The notes under the pieces are model-generated. The model was not told where the DNA came from, searched no databases, and saw only the letters and a program-made list of their open reading frames with translations. The position numbers and the translations under genes are program-made. From Rhodopseudomonas pseudopalustris (GTDB taxonomy: Bacteria; Pseudomonadota; Alphaproteobacteria; Rhizobiales; Xanthobacteraceae), in contig NZ_FODT01000012.1 of the NCBI RefSeq assembly GCF_900110435.1, positions 1-64,000 of the forward strand: a stretch of 64,000 bases of DNA. The letters are read 5' to 3'. Below are positions 17,713 through 26,964 of this stretch, one piece after another (the first letter of the stretch is position 1; every line of letters starts with the position of its first letter).

Positions 17713-19191
17713 ATGACTGACCTGACATCGCTGACGCTTGCCGAGGCCCGCGACGGCCTCGCGCGCAAGTCCTTCACCGCTCTCGAACTGACCGAGGCGC
17801 ATCTCGCTGCGATCGAAGCCGCGCGTGGGCTCAACGCCTTTGTGCTGGAGACCCCGGAGCAGGCGCGGAAGATGGCGCAGGCGGCCGATGCGCAGATCGC
17901 GACGGGAGACGGCGGACCGCTCGCCGGCATCCCGCTCGGCATCAAGGACCTGTTCGCGACCAAAGACACGCGCACCACCGCCTGTTCGAAAATTCTCGGT
18001 GATTTCCATCCGCCCTACGAGTCCACCGTCACCACTCAGCTATGGCGCGATGGTGCGGTGATGGTCGGCAAGCTGAACAACGACGAGTTCGCGATGGGCT
18101 CGTCGAACGAGACGTCGTGCTTCGGGCCGGTGGTCAATCCGTGGCGCCGCGCGGGCTCGGAGACGAAGCTGGTGCCCGGCGGTTCGTCGGGCGGTTCCGC
18201 CGCTGCGGTCGCAGCAGGGCTCTGCCTCGGCGCCACCGCGACCGACACCGGCGGGTCGATCCGGCAACCGGCGGCGTTCACCGGCACCGTGGGCATCAAG
18301 CCGACCTATGGCCGCTGCTCGCGCTGGGGCATCGTCGCGTTCGCATCCTCGCTCGATCAGGCCGGCCCGATCGCCCGCACGGTGCGGGACTCGGCGATCC
18401 TGCTCCGCTCGATGGCGGGCCACGATCCGAAGGACACTACCTCGGTCGACCGCCCGGTGCCGAACTACGAGACCGCGATCGGGGCCTCGGTGAAGGGTAT
18501 GAAGATCGGCATTCCGAAGGAGTATCGGCTCGAAGGCATGCCGCCCGAGATTGAACGACTGTGGACGCAGGGCGCCGAGTGGCTGAAGGCTTCCGGCGCC
18601 GAGCTGGTCGAGGTATCGCTGCCGCACACCAAATACGCACTGCCGGCCTATTACATCGTGGCGCCCGCCGAAGCGTCCTCGAACCTCGCGCGCTATGACG
18701 GCGTGCGCTATGGCGCGCGCGTCAATGGCCGCAACATCGTCGAGATGTATGAGAACACCCGCGCCGCAGGCTTCGGCGCCGAAGTCAAACGCCGCATCAT
18801 GATCGGAACCTACGTGCTGTCGGCCGGCTATTACGACGCCTATTATCTGCGCGCGCAGAAGGTCCGCACCTTGATCAAGCGCGATTTCGAGCAATGCTTC
18901 GATCAGGGCGTGTCGGCGATCCTGACCCCGGCGACGCCGTCGGCTGCGTTCGGCATCGGCGAAAAGGGCGGAGCGGATCCGGTCGAGATGTATCTGAACG
19001 ACATTTTCACCGTGACGGTGAACATGGCGGGCCTTCCGGGCATCGCGGTTCCGGCCGGCGCCGATGGGCAGGGCTTGCCGCTCGGGCTGCAACTGATCGG
19101 GCGGCCGTTCGACGAGGAGACCCTGTTCTCGCTCGGTGAGGTGATCGAGCAGGCGGCGGGGCGGTTCACGCCCAAAAAGTGGTGGGCCTAG
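17713..19191 (+). CDS. gatA: Asp/Glu-tRNA(Asn/Gln) amidotransferase subunit A
   Basis: GatA (492 aa) is the amidase subunit that frees ammonia from glutamine. The Ser-cisSer-Lys triad region is intact: catalytic Lys in [11 protein letters not shown] (near residue 79) and the serines in [16 protein letters not shown] and [13 protein letters not shown] (residues ~155-180). [19 protein letters not shown] and GIAVPAG late in the protein are also typical. I use the ATG at 17713; a GTG four codons upstream is in frame but the MTDLT start matches family length. The 68-residue gene precedes it by 139 nt and a sensor kinase follows. Confidence 0.96.
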   Translation: MTDLTSLTLAEARDGLARKSFTALELTEAHLAAIEAARGLNAFVLETPEQARKMAQAADAQIATGDGGPLAGIPLGIKDLFATKDTRTTACSKILGDFHPPYESTVTTQLWRDGAVMVGKLNNDEFAMGSSNETSCFGPVVNPWRRAGSETKLVPGGSSGGSAAAVAAGLCLGATATDTGGSIRQPAAFTGTVGIKPTYGRCSRWGIVAFASSLDQAGPIARTVRDSAILLRSMAGHDPKDTTSVDRPVPNYETAIGASVKGMKIGIPKEYRLEGMPPEIERLWTQGAEWLKASGAELVEVSLPHTKYALPAYYIVAPAEASSNLARYDGVRYGARVNGRNIVEMYENTRAAGFGAEVKRRIMIGTYVLSAGYYDAYYLRAQKVRTLIKRDFEQCFDQGVSAILTPATPSAAFGIGEKGGADPVEMYLNDIFTVTVNMAGLPGIAVPAGADGQGLPLGLQLIGRPFDEETLFSLGEVIEQAAGRFTPKKWWA

Positions 19192-19276
19192 CTCAGCGGT
19201 TTCCGAGATTTGGTTTTGCGTTGCGTTTCCGGGAACGTTTCGACATGCTCCTCAGGATTGGTGGCAGGATTTTTGA

Positions 19277-20377
19277 ATGAGTTCTGACGAAGGGGCGCCG
19301 TCTCCGCCGAGCGTCGATCGGATCTTGGGGTCTTCGAAGATTGCGGTGGCGATCGAGAATGACCGCTACAAGCATCTGCTCGACAATGTTCCCGTGGCCG
19401 TGGCGGTGTCGCGCGGCAGCGGTGATCATCAGCGGGTCGTCTATATCAACAAGGCGTTCGAAGGTTTGGTGTCGCTGCCTCCGGCCGAAGTCCAAGGGCA
19501 GGGCTGGGCTTGTCTCGACGCGCTGGTGAACGAGGATGATCCAGCCCAGACGCTCGGCGCGGCGATCCGCGACGGCGAGGATTTCATCGGCGTATTTCGG
19601 CCTGCCGCTTCGTCCGCCCGGTTGCTGATCGTGCAGGCCTACGCCGCGGTGATCGAGAGCGATGACGGAATCGAGAGCTTCCGGATCGCGGCACTGGTCG
19701 ATGTCGGCGGGCGCGAGCGCGCGCAGATCGAGCAGTTCGAAACCCAGATCCGCGAACGCGACACCCTGATGCGCGAGCTGCAGCACCGGGTGAAGAATAA
19801 TCTGCAACTGGTGACGGCACTTGTGCGCCTCGAAGCCCGGTCGGCGGCTGAAGGCGAGAACGTCGCGCTGGCGCGGCTGGCGAGCCGGATCGATGCGCTG
19901 ACCGTGCTGTATCGAATATTGTCGGCAGAGAATGCCGCCGGCAGTGATATCGATCTCGGTCAATATCTCGCCGACATCACCGAGGCGGTGATGCAGGCCA
20001 ATGGCAGCGAAGGGATCACCTACGAGCTCAGCGTCGGCTATTGCCCGCTGTCGGTCAATATCGCGATGCCGGCTGGGCTTCTGGTCAACGAAATGCTGAC
20101 CAATGCGCTGAAATACGCCTTCATCGGGCGCAGCGGCGGCCGCATCAAGGTAATCTGTACCGTCGAAGGCGGCCGCGTCTCGGTGATCGTGTCGGACGAC
20201 GGGGGCGGTCTGCCGGAAGGTCAGGAGTGGCCGTCGCCGCGCAAGCTCGGCGCGCTGATCCTGCAGACTCTGAAAGAGAACGCCCACAACGTCACGTTTC
20301 GAGCGGAGAGCATTCGCGGCCAGGGCACGCTGTTTGCGCTCGGCTTCGAAGCGCCGCCGCCTCCCGCGACGAATTGA
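19277..20377 (+). CDS. PAS-domain sensor histidine kinase, HisKA_2 type
   Basis: A 366-residue cytoplasmic kinase without membrane segments. Residues ~30-150 look like a PAS domain (HLLDNVPVAVAVSRG, VVYINKAFEGLVSLPPAEVQG). The phosphoacceptor region RELQHRVKNNLQLV holds His170, the H-box form of the HisKA_2 family that includes LovK/PhyK-type stress kinases. The ATPase domain follows with NEMLTNALKYAF (N-box) and VSDDGGGLP (G1 box). The PAS lacks the GxNCRFLQ flavin motif, so this is not a LOV photoreceptor. Such kinases often feed the PhyR/EcfG general stress response, but no response regulator is nearby. It sits between gatA and gatB on the same strand. Confidence 0.88.
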   Translation: MSSDEGAPSPPSVDRILGSSKIAVAIENDRYKHLLDNVPVAVAVSRGSGDHQRVVYINKAFEGLVSLPPAEVQGQGWACLDALVNEDDPAQTLGAAIRDGEDFIGVFRPAASSARLLIVQAYAAVIESDDGIESFRIAALVDVGGRERAQIEQFETQIRERDTLMRELQHRVKNNLQLVTALVRLEARSAAEGENVALARLASRIDALTVLYRILSAENAAGSDIDLGQYLADITEAVMQANGSEGITYELSVGYCPLSVNIAMPAGLLVNEMLTNALKYAFIGRSGGRIKVICTVEGGRVSVIVSDDGGGLPEGQEWPSPRKLGALILQTLKENAHNVTFRAESIRGQGTLFALGFEAPPPPATN

Positions 20378-20506
20378 TCTCGGGAAGGGTGCAGCTTGCA
20401 GGCCGGCGGTCCTAGCGTCAGCCCGGTTTTCGCGTTGGGCTGTTGGAAAATGACACACATCGGCCTATGCAGGCCCTGACTGCTAAATTCGCCAGAGAGC
20501 TTCGCC

Positions 20507-21991
20507 ATGAACGCACCCGTCAAACCGTCCCAGCTCATCAAGGGCGCCACCGGCGATTGGGAAGTCGTGATCGGGCTGGAGATCCACGCCCAGGTCTCGT
20601 CCAACGCCAAGCTGTTCTCGGGTGCTGCGACCGCTTTCGGCGGCGATCCCAACAGCCATGTCTCGCTAGTCGACGCTGCAATGCCGGGAATGCTGCCGGT
20701 GATCAACGAAGAATGCGTCAAGCAGGCGATCCGGTCAGGACTGGGACTGAACGCGCAGATCAATCTGCGCTCGGTGTTCGACCGCAAGAACTATTTCTAT
20801 CCGGACCTGCCGCAGGGCTACCAGATCAGCCAGTACAAATCGCCAATCGTCGGCGAGGGAATTGTCGTGGTCGACCTGCCGAACGGCGACAGCATCACCG
20901 TCGGCATCGAGCGGCTGCATCTCGAGCAGGACGCTGGCAAGTTGCTGCACGACCAGCACCCGACCATGACATTTGTCGACCTCAACCGCTCCGGCGTCGC
21001 GCTGATGGAGATCGTCTCCAAGCCGGACCTGCGTTCATCCGAACAGGCCAAGGCCTACGTCTCCAAGCTCCGCACCATCCTGCGCTATCTCGGAACCTGC
21101 GACGGCGACATGGAGAAGGGCAGCCTTCGCGCCGACGTCAACGTTTCGGTGCGGAAGCCGGGCGAGCCGTACGGCACGCGCTGCGAGATCAAGAACGTCA
21201 ATTCGATCCGCTTCATCGGACAGGCGATCGAATACGAAGCGCGCCGCCAGATCGGCATCCTCGAAGATGGCGGTTCGATCGACCAGGAGACCCGCCTCTA
21301 CGATCCCGACAAGGCCGAGACGCGGTCGATGCGCTCCAAGGAAGAGGCACACGACTATCGCTACTTCCCCGATCCCGATCTTTTGCCGTTGGAGTTTTCC
21401 CAGGCCTATGTCGACGAGCTGAAGACCGGGTTGCCGGAACTGCCGGACCAGAAGAAGTCCCGATTCATTGGGACTTTCGGACTTTCGTCCGACGACGCTG
21501 GCGTGCTGGTGAGCGAGCGCGAGAGCGCCGATTTCTACGAGGCCGTGCTGGCCAAGCTGTCGGACGCTGCGCGCGACGGCAAGCTCGCGGCCAACTGGGT
21601 CATCAATGAATTGTTCGGCCGCCTCAACAAGGACGGCCAGAACATCGACACGTCCCCAGTGTCGGCCGCGCAACTCGCGGCGATCGTCGATCTGATCGGC
21701 GAGGGCACCATCTCCGGCAAGATTGCCAAGGAACTTTTCGAAATCGTTTGGCGTGAGGGCGGCGATCCGCGCGAGCTGGTCGAAGCGCGCGGCATGAAGC
21801 AGGTCACCGATCTCACCGCGATCGAGAAAGTGGTCGACGACATCGTTGCAAGCAATCCTGACAAGGTCGCGCAGGCGATCGCCAAGCCGGCGATGCTCGG
21901 ATGGTTCGTCGGGCAGGTGATGAAATCGTCGGGCGGCAAGGCGAACCCGCAGGCGGTCAACGATCTCTTGAAGCGCAAGCTCGGGCTCTGA
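20507..21991 (+). CDS. gatB: Asp/Glu-tRNA(Asn/Gln) amidotransferase subunit B
   Basis: GatB (494 aa) activates the tRNA-bound Glu/Asp and channels ammonia to it. Motifs include [20 protein letters not shown] at the N-terminus, [18 protein letters not shown] near residue 90, [20 protein letters not shown] and the tail domain ending [11 protein letters not shown]. Length and ends are normal. The ATG at 20507 has GAGAG about 10 nt upstream. It follows the sensor kinase gene after 129 nt and is the last gene of the gat region; about 520 nt of intergenic DNA follows. Confidence 0.97.
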   Translation: MNAPVKPSQLIKGATGDWEVVIGLEIHAQVSSNAKLFSGAATAFGGDPNSHVSLVDAAMPGMLPVINEECVKQAIRSGLGLNAQINLRSVFDRKNYFYPDLPQGYQISQYKSPIVGEGIVVVDLPNGDSITVGIERLHLEQDAGKLLHDQHPTMTFVDLNRSGVALMEIVSKPDLRSSEQAKAYVSKLRTILRYLGTCDGDMEKGSLRADVNVSVRKPGEPYGTRCEIKNVNSIRFIGQAIEYEARRQIGILEDGGSIDQETRLYDPDKAETRSMRSKEEAHDYRYFPDPDLLPLEFSQAYVDELKTGLPELPDQKKSRFIGTFGLSSDDAGVLVSERESADFYEAVLAKLSDAARDGKLAANWVINELFGRLNKDGQNIDTSPVSAAQLAAIVDLIGEGTISGKIAKELFEIVWREGGDPRELVEARGMKQVTDLTAIEKVVDDIVASNPDKVAQAIAKPAMLGWFVGQVMKSSGGKANPQAVNDLLKRKLGL

Positions 21992-22512
21992 GCCGGCTCG
22001 CGCCGCGTCTTCGCGGTCGCACCGGCACGCGAAGGCGCGGCGTCGCGCACACAAACGCTCTCGAATCATTCGTTTCGATTCGCGCCGAAACCGGCGCTCC
22101 GGCGCTCCCTTGGTGCGCCAATGCGGGGGTGTGCACGAAAATATTTTCATTGCCAAAAATCGCGACTCAGAGTCCACGCTCTGCTCTCGCGCTCCGACTC
22201 GGCGCGCCGCGCGCGCGAGCAAAGTAAGTAGTTAGTTCGATTAGTGAGTTTAAGAAATCGCTGCAGCGCAAGTGTTTCCTGTGATCTTGACAAACGTCGA
22301 CGTAGGTTTTTTGCGCCTAAACTCGATCGCGCGGTGAGTTGCGCGACACGCCGACTTCAAAGACGCCGCAGCCACGCGGCGTATTAGCCATCAACACTTC
22401 CTTAAGCGGGACGCTGTTTTTTTCGATGTGTTGGTGTATTCGGGAAGTAGTGCATCTCGATTCCCGAGTGCACGCAGCAGCAATCGAGCCATCTCACTTA
22501 TCGGAGGGCAAC
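21992..22512. other. 521-nt intergenic region / leader before the H1-like gene
   Basis: No credible gene was found. It contains a hairpin, ACGCCGC (22363-22369) with GCGGCGT (22376-22382) around a 6-nt loop, about 130 nt upstream of the Lys-rich peptide start, and a TTGACA at about 22287. No well-spaced -10 box was seen for that TTGACA. The second half is A/T-richer than its surroundings. Confidence 0.4.
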
Positions 22513-22626
22513 ATGGCCAAGAAAGCGAAGAAGGCAGTAAAGAAGACGACGAAGGTGGCCAAGAAGGCCAAGAGCGCCGTCAAGAAGACTGCGAAGAAGA
22601 CGAAGAAGGTCGCCAAGAAGAAGTAA
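22513..22626 (+). CDS. Lys-rich histone H1-like DNA-binding peptide (37 aa)
   Basis: A 37-residue peptide built almost only of Lys, Ala, Val and Thr: 19 of 37 residues are Lys, in KKA/KKT/KKV steps. It resembles the C-terminal tail of histone H1 and bacterial H1-like proteins, which coat DNA through charge. It has no globular domain. The ATG at 22513 has a strong GGAGGG at 22503-22508, which supports a real translated gene. A hairpin follows at 22643-22662. Its role, if any, would be nucleoid compaction or nucleic-acid binding, inferred from composition. A longer frame back to 22339 lacks such support. Confidence 0.8.
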   Translation: MAKKAKKAVKKTTKVAKKAKSAVKKTAKKTKKVAKKK

Positions 22627-22642
22627 GCTCGCCCAGGCGAGG

Positions 22643-22662
22643 GCCGGCAGGTCAATGCCGGC
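22643..22662. terminator. hairpin downstream of the H1-like gene
   Basis: GCCGGCA (22643-22649) and TGCCGGC (22656-22662) form a perfect 7-bp stem with a 6-nt loop, 17 nt after the stop codon of the Lys-rich peptide. No T-tract follows, so termination is probable but not certain. Confidence 0.5.
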
Positions 22663-22936
22663 AGCGTCACAAGGACCATCGGCGCGGCGCGCTTCTTCAA
22701 GCGGCTCCCCGGCGACGGCCCTGGTCGACGAAGAGGGTGTCGGCGAGACATCAGGTCAAACGGCTGGTTTTTCGACCGGGTTACCCCGCGTTGGAAACTG
22801 TCCAGTAGAAGAAACGGTTTTTCTTCGTACGGTGCGGATGCTGGGTCCGCAGTTTCACGGCGGTCATCGCGTGTGAGATTTGGTCCTGACGTGTTCGCCG
22901 ACGCCCTCGTTGTTTTCGAGCCTGACAGCGCTCGGC

Positions 22937-22964
22937 TCCTGATCAGTTAGGTTCCTGATCAGTT
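22937..22964. promoter_or_regulatory. tandem TCCTGATCAGTT sites
   Basis: Two identical 12-mers begin at 22937 and 22953, 16 nt apart start to start. Each contains the 8-bp palindrome CTGATCAG. Spacing of about 1.5 helical turns is compatible with paired regulator binding. The binding protein is not known. Confidence 0.4.
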
Positions 22965-23331
22965 CGGCCTCATGGCCCGCGGACGTTTCCCCCGCCTCAA
23001 TATCCCTCCTGTTCAGCACTGACCTTCCAGTCCGGCTCGGCCGGACAGCGTCGATCGTAACCGGGCGATTTCGGCGATGGTTATCGGTTCGCCAAATCCG
23101 AGGGTAAACCAGCCGTAAGCGACCGCAGGAAATTGCTGTGCCGCAGCTGTTTCTTCGATCGGCGGCGCCGGGTGGCGATGCCGCGTTCAGAATCCGTTCA
23201 TCGCGACGCTTAAACTGCTCTTCAAATTTGACCGGTCATGATCACCCTACAACGCGCCGGGCTACGGCGGTGGGGACGGATCAGAGGACAGGAGCCGCGC
23301 TCGGTTCGGGCCGGCAGAGATGGAGAGAAAG

Positions 23332-23598
23332 ATGCTTCAGGGACATCTGAACACCGAGACTGCGCTGCCGATCGAAGCCGGCGAGAGCCCGGATGTGTTG
23401 TTCGACCTCGGCCTGCTGTTTGCGTCGGGGCGCGGCGCGCCGGTCGATCTGATCGCGGCGCACAAATGGTTCAACCTCGCTGCGCTCAAGGGCCGGGCCG
23501 ATGCGATCGAACTGCGCCGCGAAGTTGCCGCGCAGATGTCGGCCGACGAGATTGCCGCAGCGCAACGCGAAGCGCGGGCGTGGATCACCTCGCACTAA
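23332..23598 (+). CDS. small Sel1-repeat-like protein
   Basis: An 88-residue protein with one recognisable Sel1-type helical repeat: FDLGLLFASGRGAPVDLIAAHKWFNLAALKG, then ADAIELRREVAAQMSADEIAAAQREARAW. The pattern (G-x-x-x-x-x-G-x-G, then A-x-x-W-x-x-x-A-A) fits Sel1/TPR-like repeats, which mediate protein contacts. The C-terminal helix is typical of short alphaproteobacterial Sel1 proteins. The ATG at 23332 has GGAGAG 4 nt upstream; the ATG at 23320 overlaps that site and is less likely. No signal peptide. The partner is unknown. Confidence 0.8.
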   Translation: MLQGHLNTETALPIEAGESPDVLFDLGLLFASGRGAPVDLIAAHKWFNLAALKGRADAIELRREVAAQMSADEIAAAQREARAWITSH

Positions 23599-23734
23599 CT
23601 CCCGCAGCGCAGCAAATACGTCGGCTGCGCTCGGTATCGACTTATGGTTATTCCTTAGTCGCGCTGACCGCAGCCTTCCGCGAAGGCTATCCTTCCCGAA
23701 CGCTCCACCAAGGGAGCTTCAGAGGAGGGATGCC

Positions 23735-24181
23735 GTGAAACTGAAATCATTGTTCTGTGTCGTCGCCAGCGCTGGTGTGCTGGTAGCTTCCGCCGCCTTC
23801 GCCGGCGAATTCGGCACGGCCGACGAAGCCAAGGCGATGCTTACCAAGGCTGCTGCCGCCGTGAAGGCCGATAAGGCCGCTGCGCTTGCGCAGTTCGCCA
23901 AGGGCGAAGGCGGTTTCAAGGACCGCGATCTGTATCCGTTCTGCGGCGGACCCGACGGTGCGTTCACTGCGCATCCGACGCTGAACGGAAAGAGCCTCAA
24001 GGATCTCAAGGACAAGACCGGCAAGGCGCTGGGCGAAGAGATCTATGCCACCGCCAAGGAAGGCGAGGTCAAGGAAGTCAGCTACATGTGGCCGCGCCCC
24101 GGCCAGACCGACCCGGTTCAGAAGGTGAGCTTCGTCACCAAGGTCGGCGATCAGACCTGCGCGGTCGGCTACTACAAATAA
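23735..24181 (+). CDS. secreted Cache-like single-domain protein
   Basis: A 148-residue exported protein. The signal peptide (MKLKSLFCVVASAGVLVASAAFA) should be cleaved before GEFG near residue 24. The mature part shows the single-Cache pattern: AKAMLTKAAAAVKADKAAAL, FKDRDLYPFCGGPDGAFTAHP, then LKDKTGKALGEEI and VSYMWPRPGQTDPVQKVSFV. Such domains bind small ligands and usually sit on chemoreceptors or kinases, but this copy is free-standing. The start is GTG at 23735, with AGGAGG at 23723-23728. A strong hairpin lies 13 nt after the stop. Confidence 0.82.
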   Translation: MKLKSLFCVVASAGVLVASAAFAGEFGTADEAKAMLTKAAAAVKADKAAALAQFAKGEGGFKDRDLYPFCGGPDGAFTAHPTLNGKSLKDLKDKTGKALGEEIYATAKEGEVKEVSYMWPRPGQTDPVQKVSFVTKVGDQTCAVGYYK

Positions 24182-24193
24182 CCGGCGGAAAAA

Positions 24194-24230
24194 CGCGTTG
24201 CGGCGGCGGCGTAACGGCCGCCGCAACGCG
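24194..24230. terminator. 14-bp hairpin between convergent genes
   Basis: CGCGTTGCGGCGGC (24194-24207) and GCCGCCGCAACGCG (24217-24230) form a perfect 14-bp stem with a 9-nt loop. It lies between the Cache-like gene and the convergent Bug-type gene and probably serves both. T-runs are lacking. Confidence 0.65.
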
Positions 24231-24245
24231 GGCGTGCGCCGTGCT

Positions 24246-25250
24246 TCATTCGATCCGGATGCCGGCCGCGCGGATGACATCGGCCCACAATAGCTTCTCG
24301 TCTGCCAGAGTCTTGCGTAGCTCGTTGGGCGAGGAGGGCGTCGGCGCGATCATCTGGGTCCTCAGCTTTGCAATCACCGCCGGTTCGGACAGCGACTGGC
24401 GCACTTCAGCGTTGATCGTATCGACCAGGGCCGGTGGCGTACCGCCCGGCGCGACCAGGGCGTTCCAGGCATCCGACTGGACGTCGATTCCGCTCTCCTT
24501 CAACGTCGGCACCACTGGCAGGAACGGGGAGCGCTCGGGAGTCGTGACCGCCAGGAGTTTGATCGCGCCCGACGCCAGTTGGGGAGCGACCGAAATCGCC
24601 GGCAGGCAGGCTGCCTGAACGTCGCCGCGGATCAGCGCCGTCACCGCGTTGGGAGATCCGGCGTACGGGATGTGCACCATCCTGGCGCCCGCCCGCTGCG
24701 CGATCGCTTCCATGCACAATTGCGACAGCGAACCGGCGCCGATCGACGCATAAGCGAGGCTGCTGTTGCCGTCCTTCAACCGCGCGACGAAGTCGGCCAC
24801 GCTGCCGATGCCGAGGCCGGCCGGCACCGCCAACACACTCGGCATCCGCGTCAGCATCGTGACCGGCGCGATGTCGCGCTCCGGGTCGTATGGCAGTTTC
24901 GCGAACAGCATCCGGTTGATCACCAGGGGGCCTGCGATCGAGATGCCGAGCGTTGCGCCGTCGGGCTTAGACTTTGCCACGGTATCGGTGCCGATATTGC
25001 CGGACGCGCCCGGCTTGTTCTCGACCACAAAGCCGATGCCGGGATGCCGGGCCTGCAGGCTGTCGGCAAGCACGCGTCCAACAATGTCGGGCGTCGATCC
25101 TGCAGCGAACGGCACGATGATCCGCACCAGCTTCGGCGGCCACGGTGCGTCGGCGGCGACCGCAATGGCGGTGTTCGCCCCAAGCACGACAGTCAGCCCG
25201 AGCCGTGCGACCGTTTTCAGCAGCGATCGTCGGGTCTCAGTTTCCAGCAT
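24246..25250 (-). CDS. Bug-family (TctC) tripartite tricarboxylate transporter substrate-binding protein
   Basis: A 334-residue periplasmic binding protein of the Bug/TctC family. After a signal region with a twin-arginine-like TRRSLLK, the mature part shows the family pattern: WPPKLVRIIVPFAAGSTPDIVGR, VVENKPGASGNIGTD, VAKSKPDG and, later, GDVQAACLPAIS and FLPVVPTLKESG. These proteins capture carboxylates or other small organic ions for TctAB permeases, but no tctA/tctB genes are in the window, so it is an orphan. ATGs at 25256 and 25250 are both possible; the choice of 25250 is tentative. It is divergent from nnrU. Confidence 0.9.
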   Translation of the reverse strand: MLETETRRSLLKTVARLGLTVVLGANTAIAVAADAPWPPKLVRIIVPFAAGSTPDIVGRVLADSLQARHPGIGFVVENKPGASGNIGTDTVAKSKPDGATLGISIAGPLVINRMLFAKLPYDPERDIAPVTMLTRMPSVLAVPAGLGIGSVADFVARLKDGNSSLAYASIGAGSLSQLCMEAIAQRAGARMVHIPYAGSPNAVTALIRGDVQAACLPAISVAPQLASGAIKLLAVTTPERSPFLPVVPTLKESGIDVQSDAWNALVAPGGTPPALVDTINAEVRQSLSEPAVIAKLRTQMIAPTPSSPNELRKTLADEKLLWADVIRAAGIRIE

Positions 25251-25390
25251 TTGCATCCGTCCCGTAAAGAATGATACCCGGAATTCGCCCGCGGCCCGCT
25301 GAACTCGGCAGGTTGCGCGGCAGCGCGGACCATAGTGAGATTTGACCGGCGCGGAAACCGCCGCGTACCCGGCGGGACAGGAGTTGCGCG

Positions 25391-25975
25391 ATGGGACTTG
25401 CGATGATGATCTTCGGCTTGGTGCTGTTCATCGGCACCCATGTCGTGACGACGCGGCGCGACCTGCGGGCCCGGCTGATCGGGATCGGCGGTGAAGCCGT
25501 CTACAAGATCGGTTACGCTGTTCTGGCGATCGCGGGTATCGTCCTGATCGCCTATGGCTTCGGCGCCTATCGCGCCGACGGATTGATCGACCTTTGGCAT
25601 CCCCCGAAATGGACCACGCACCTCGCGGCGCTGCTGATGTTGCCGGTGGCGATCCTGCTGGCTGCCGCCTATTCACGCGGCCGGATCTATCGTGCGGTGA
25701 AGCACCCGATGATCACCGCAGTGAAGCTGTGGGCCGTCGCGCATCTGATCGCCAACGGTGATCTCGGCTCGATCATCCTGTTCGGCTCGTTGCTGGCCTG
25801 GGCAGTCTATGATCGGATCTCGCTGAAGCATCGCGCCGATCCGGGCGGCCCGCCGATCCCGGTCGGCGGTCCGAAGAACGACGCCATCGCGGTCGTGGTC
25901 GGCATCGTCCTTTATCTGGCGCTCGCCTTCGCTTTCCATCCGCTCGTCGTCGGCGTCCCTGTGTTCGGAGCCTGA
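25391..25975 (+). CDS. nnrU: NnrU-family membrane protein
   Basis: A 194-residue inner-membrane protein with about five hydrophobic segments and the NnrU signature (MIFGLVLFIGTHVVTTRRDLRARL, then AVKHPMITAVKLWAVAHLIANGD). NnrU was first described with nitric-oxide reduction genes in denitrifiers, and related domains occur in isomerases of carotenoid precursors; the function in this setting is not known. The N-terminal MGLAMMIF start at 25391 follows AGGAG by about 9 nt. panB begins 4 nt after its stop codon, so the two are almost certainly co-transcribed. No denitrification gene or FNR-type site was seen nearby. Confidence 0.88.
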   Translation: MGLAMMIFGLVLFIGTHVVTTRRDLRARLIGIGGEAVYKIGYAVLAIAGIVLIAYGFGAYRADGLIDLWHPPKWTTHLAALLMLPVAILLAAAYSRGRIYRAVKHPMITAVKLWAVAHLIANGDLGSIILFGSLLAWAVYDRISLKHRADPGGPPIPVGGPKNDAIAVVVGIVLYLALAFAFHPLVVGVPVFGA

Positions 25976-25978
25976 AGT

Positions 25979-26803
25979 ATGTCTGTTCAATCGGCCATCA
26001 AACGGAAAACCGCCCCGGATATCCGCGCACGCAAGGGCGGGGACCCGATCGTGATGCTGACCTCGTATCACGCTCACACCGCGTCGCTGGTCGACCGCTA
26101 TTGCGACGTCATCCTGGTCGGAGACTCGCTCGGCAACGTCATGCACGGCTTCGAGACCACCGTGCCGGTCACGCTGGAGATGATGATCCTGCAGGGCCAC
26201 GCGGTGATGCGCGGCTCGCAGCATGCGCTGGTGGTGGTCGACATGCCGTTCGGCTCCTACGAGGCGTCGAAGGAGCAGGCGTTCCACTCCGCCGCCCGCA
26301 TCCTCAAGGAGACCCAGTGCGGGGCCGTGAAGCTCGAAGGCGGCGTGCGGATGGCGGAGACGATCGCCTTCCTCACCGAGCGCGGCATTCCGGTGATGGG
26401 CCATATCGGGCTGACCCCGCAATCGATCAACACGCTGGGTTCGTTCCGCGCGCAGGGCCGCGAGGAGGGGAGCTGGGAGCCGATCGAGGCCGACGCCCGC
26501 GCCGTCTCCGACGCCGGCGCGTTTTCCGTCGTGGTCGAGGCGGTGGCCGAGCCGCTCGGGCGCAAGATCACCGAGACGATTGCGATCCCGACCATCGGCA
26601 TCGGTGCCAGCGCCGCCTGCGATGGTCAGGTGCTCGTGCTCGAAGACATGCTCGGTCTGTCGCCGCGCGCACCGAAATTCGTCAAGCGCTATGGCGAACT
26701 CGGGCCGGGCATCGAGGCGGCGATCAAGGGCTTCGCCGAAGAGGTCCGGTCACGCGCGTTCCCGGGGCCGGAACACGTCTACGGCATGAAGACGAAGAGC
26801 TGA
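25979..26803 (+). CDS. panB: 3-methyl-2-oxobutanoate hydroxymethyltransferase PanB
   Basis: PanB (274 aa) adds a hydroxymethyl group from methylene-tetrahydrofolate to 2-ketoisovalerate, giving ketopantoate for pantothenate and CoA. Motifs: [22 protein letters not shown] with the metal ligands in [12 protein letters not shown], then [30 protein letters not shown] and [22 protein letters not shown]. All are intact and length is normal. It begins three nt after the nnrU stop, with GGAG 8 nt upstream of its ATG. panC is not adjacent. Confidence 0.96.
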   Translation: MSVQSAIKRKTAPDIRARKGGDPIVMLTSYHAHTASLVDRYCDVILVGDSLGNVMHGFETTVPVTLEMMILQGHAVMRGSQHALVVVDMPFGSYEASKEQAFHSAARILKETQCGAVKLEGGVRMAETIAFLTERGIPVMGHIGLTPQSINTLGSFRAQGREEGSWEPIEADARAVSDAGAFSVVVEAVAEPLGRKITETIAIPTIGIGASAACDGQVLVLEDMLGLSPRAPKFVKRYGELGPGIEAAIKGFAEEVRSRAFPGPEHVYGMKTKS

Positions 26804-26964
26804 GACTGGGCAAAGCCGGCTCATCATATCGGGGCATCCCCTTGATCCGGCTGGCTTTGCCTTGTCGCCGCCATATCGCTAGGGTATCGCCGCCGCAACG
26901 TCGGGGGACGGACGCGCGGCGAGTTTGACTCAGCGCGGTTCATCCGGGACAGGAAAATCTATAA

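Larger units (their letters stand above)
22627..23331. other. 705-nt intergenic region with paired repeats and hairpins
   Basis: No convincing protein gene. It holds the hairpin described at 22643-22662, an A/T hairpin GAAGAAA/TTTCTTC at 22808-22826, and two direct copies of TCCTGATCAGTT at 22937 and 22953. The length and number of structured elements would suit a small RNA or a multi-site promoter for the Sel1-like gene; neither is demonstrated. Confidence 0.4.

Noticed and set aside
22655-22876. A 73-codon frame after the H1-like gene
   Set aside because: Low-complexity translation and no ribosome site; it overlaps a hairpin.
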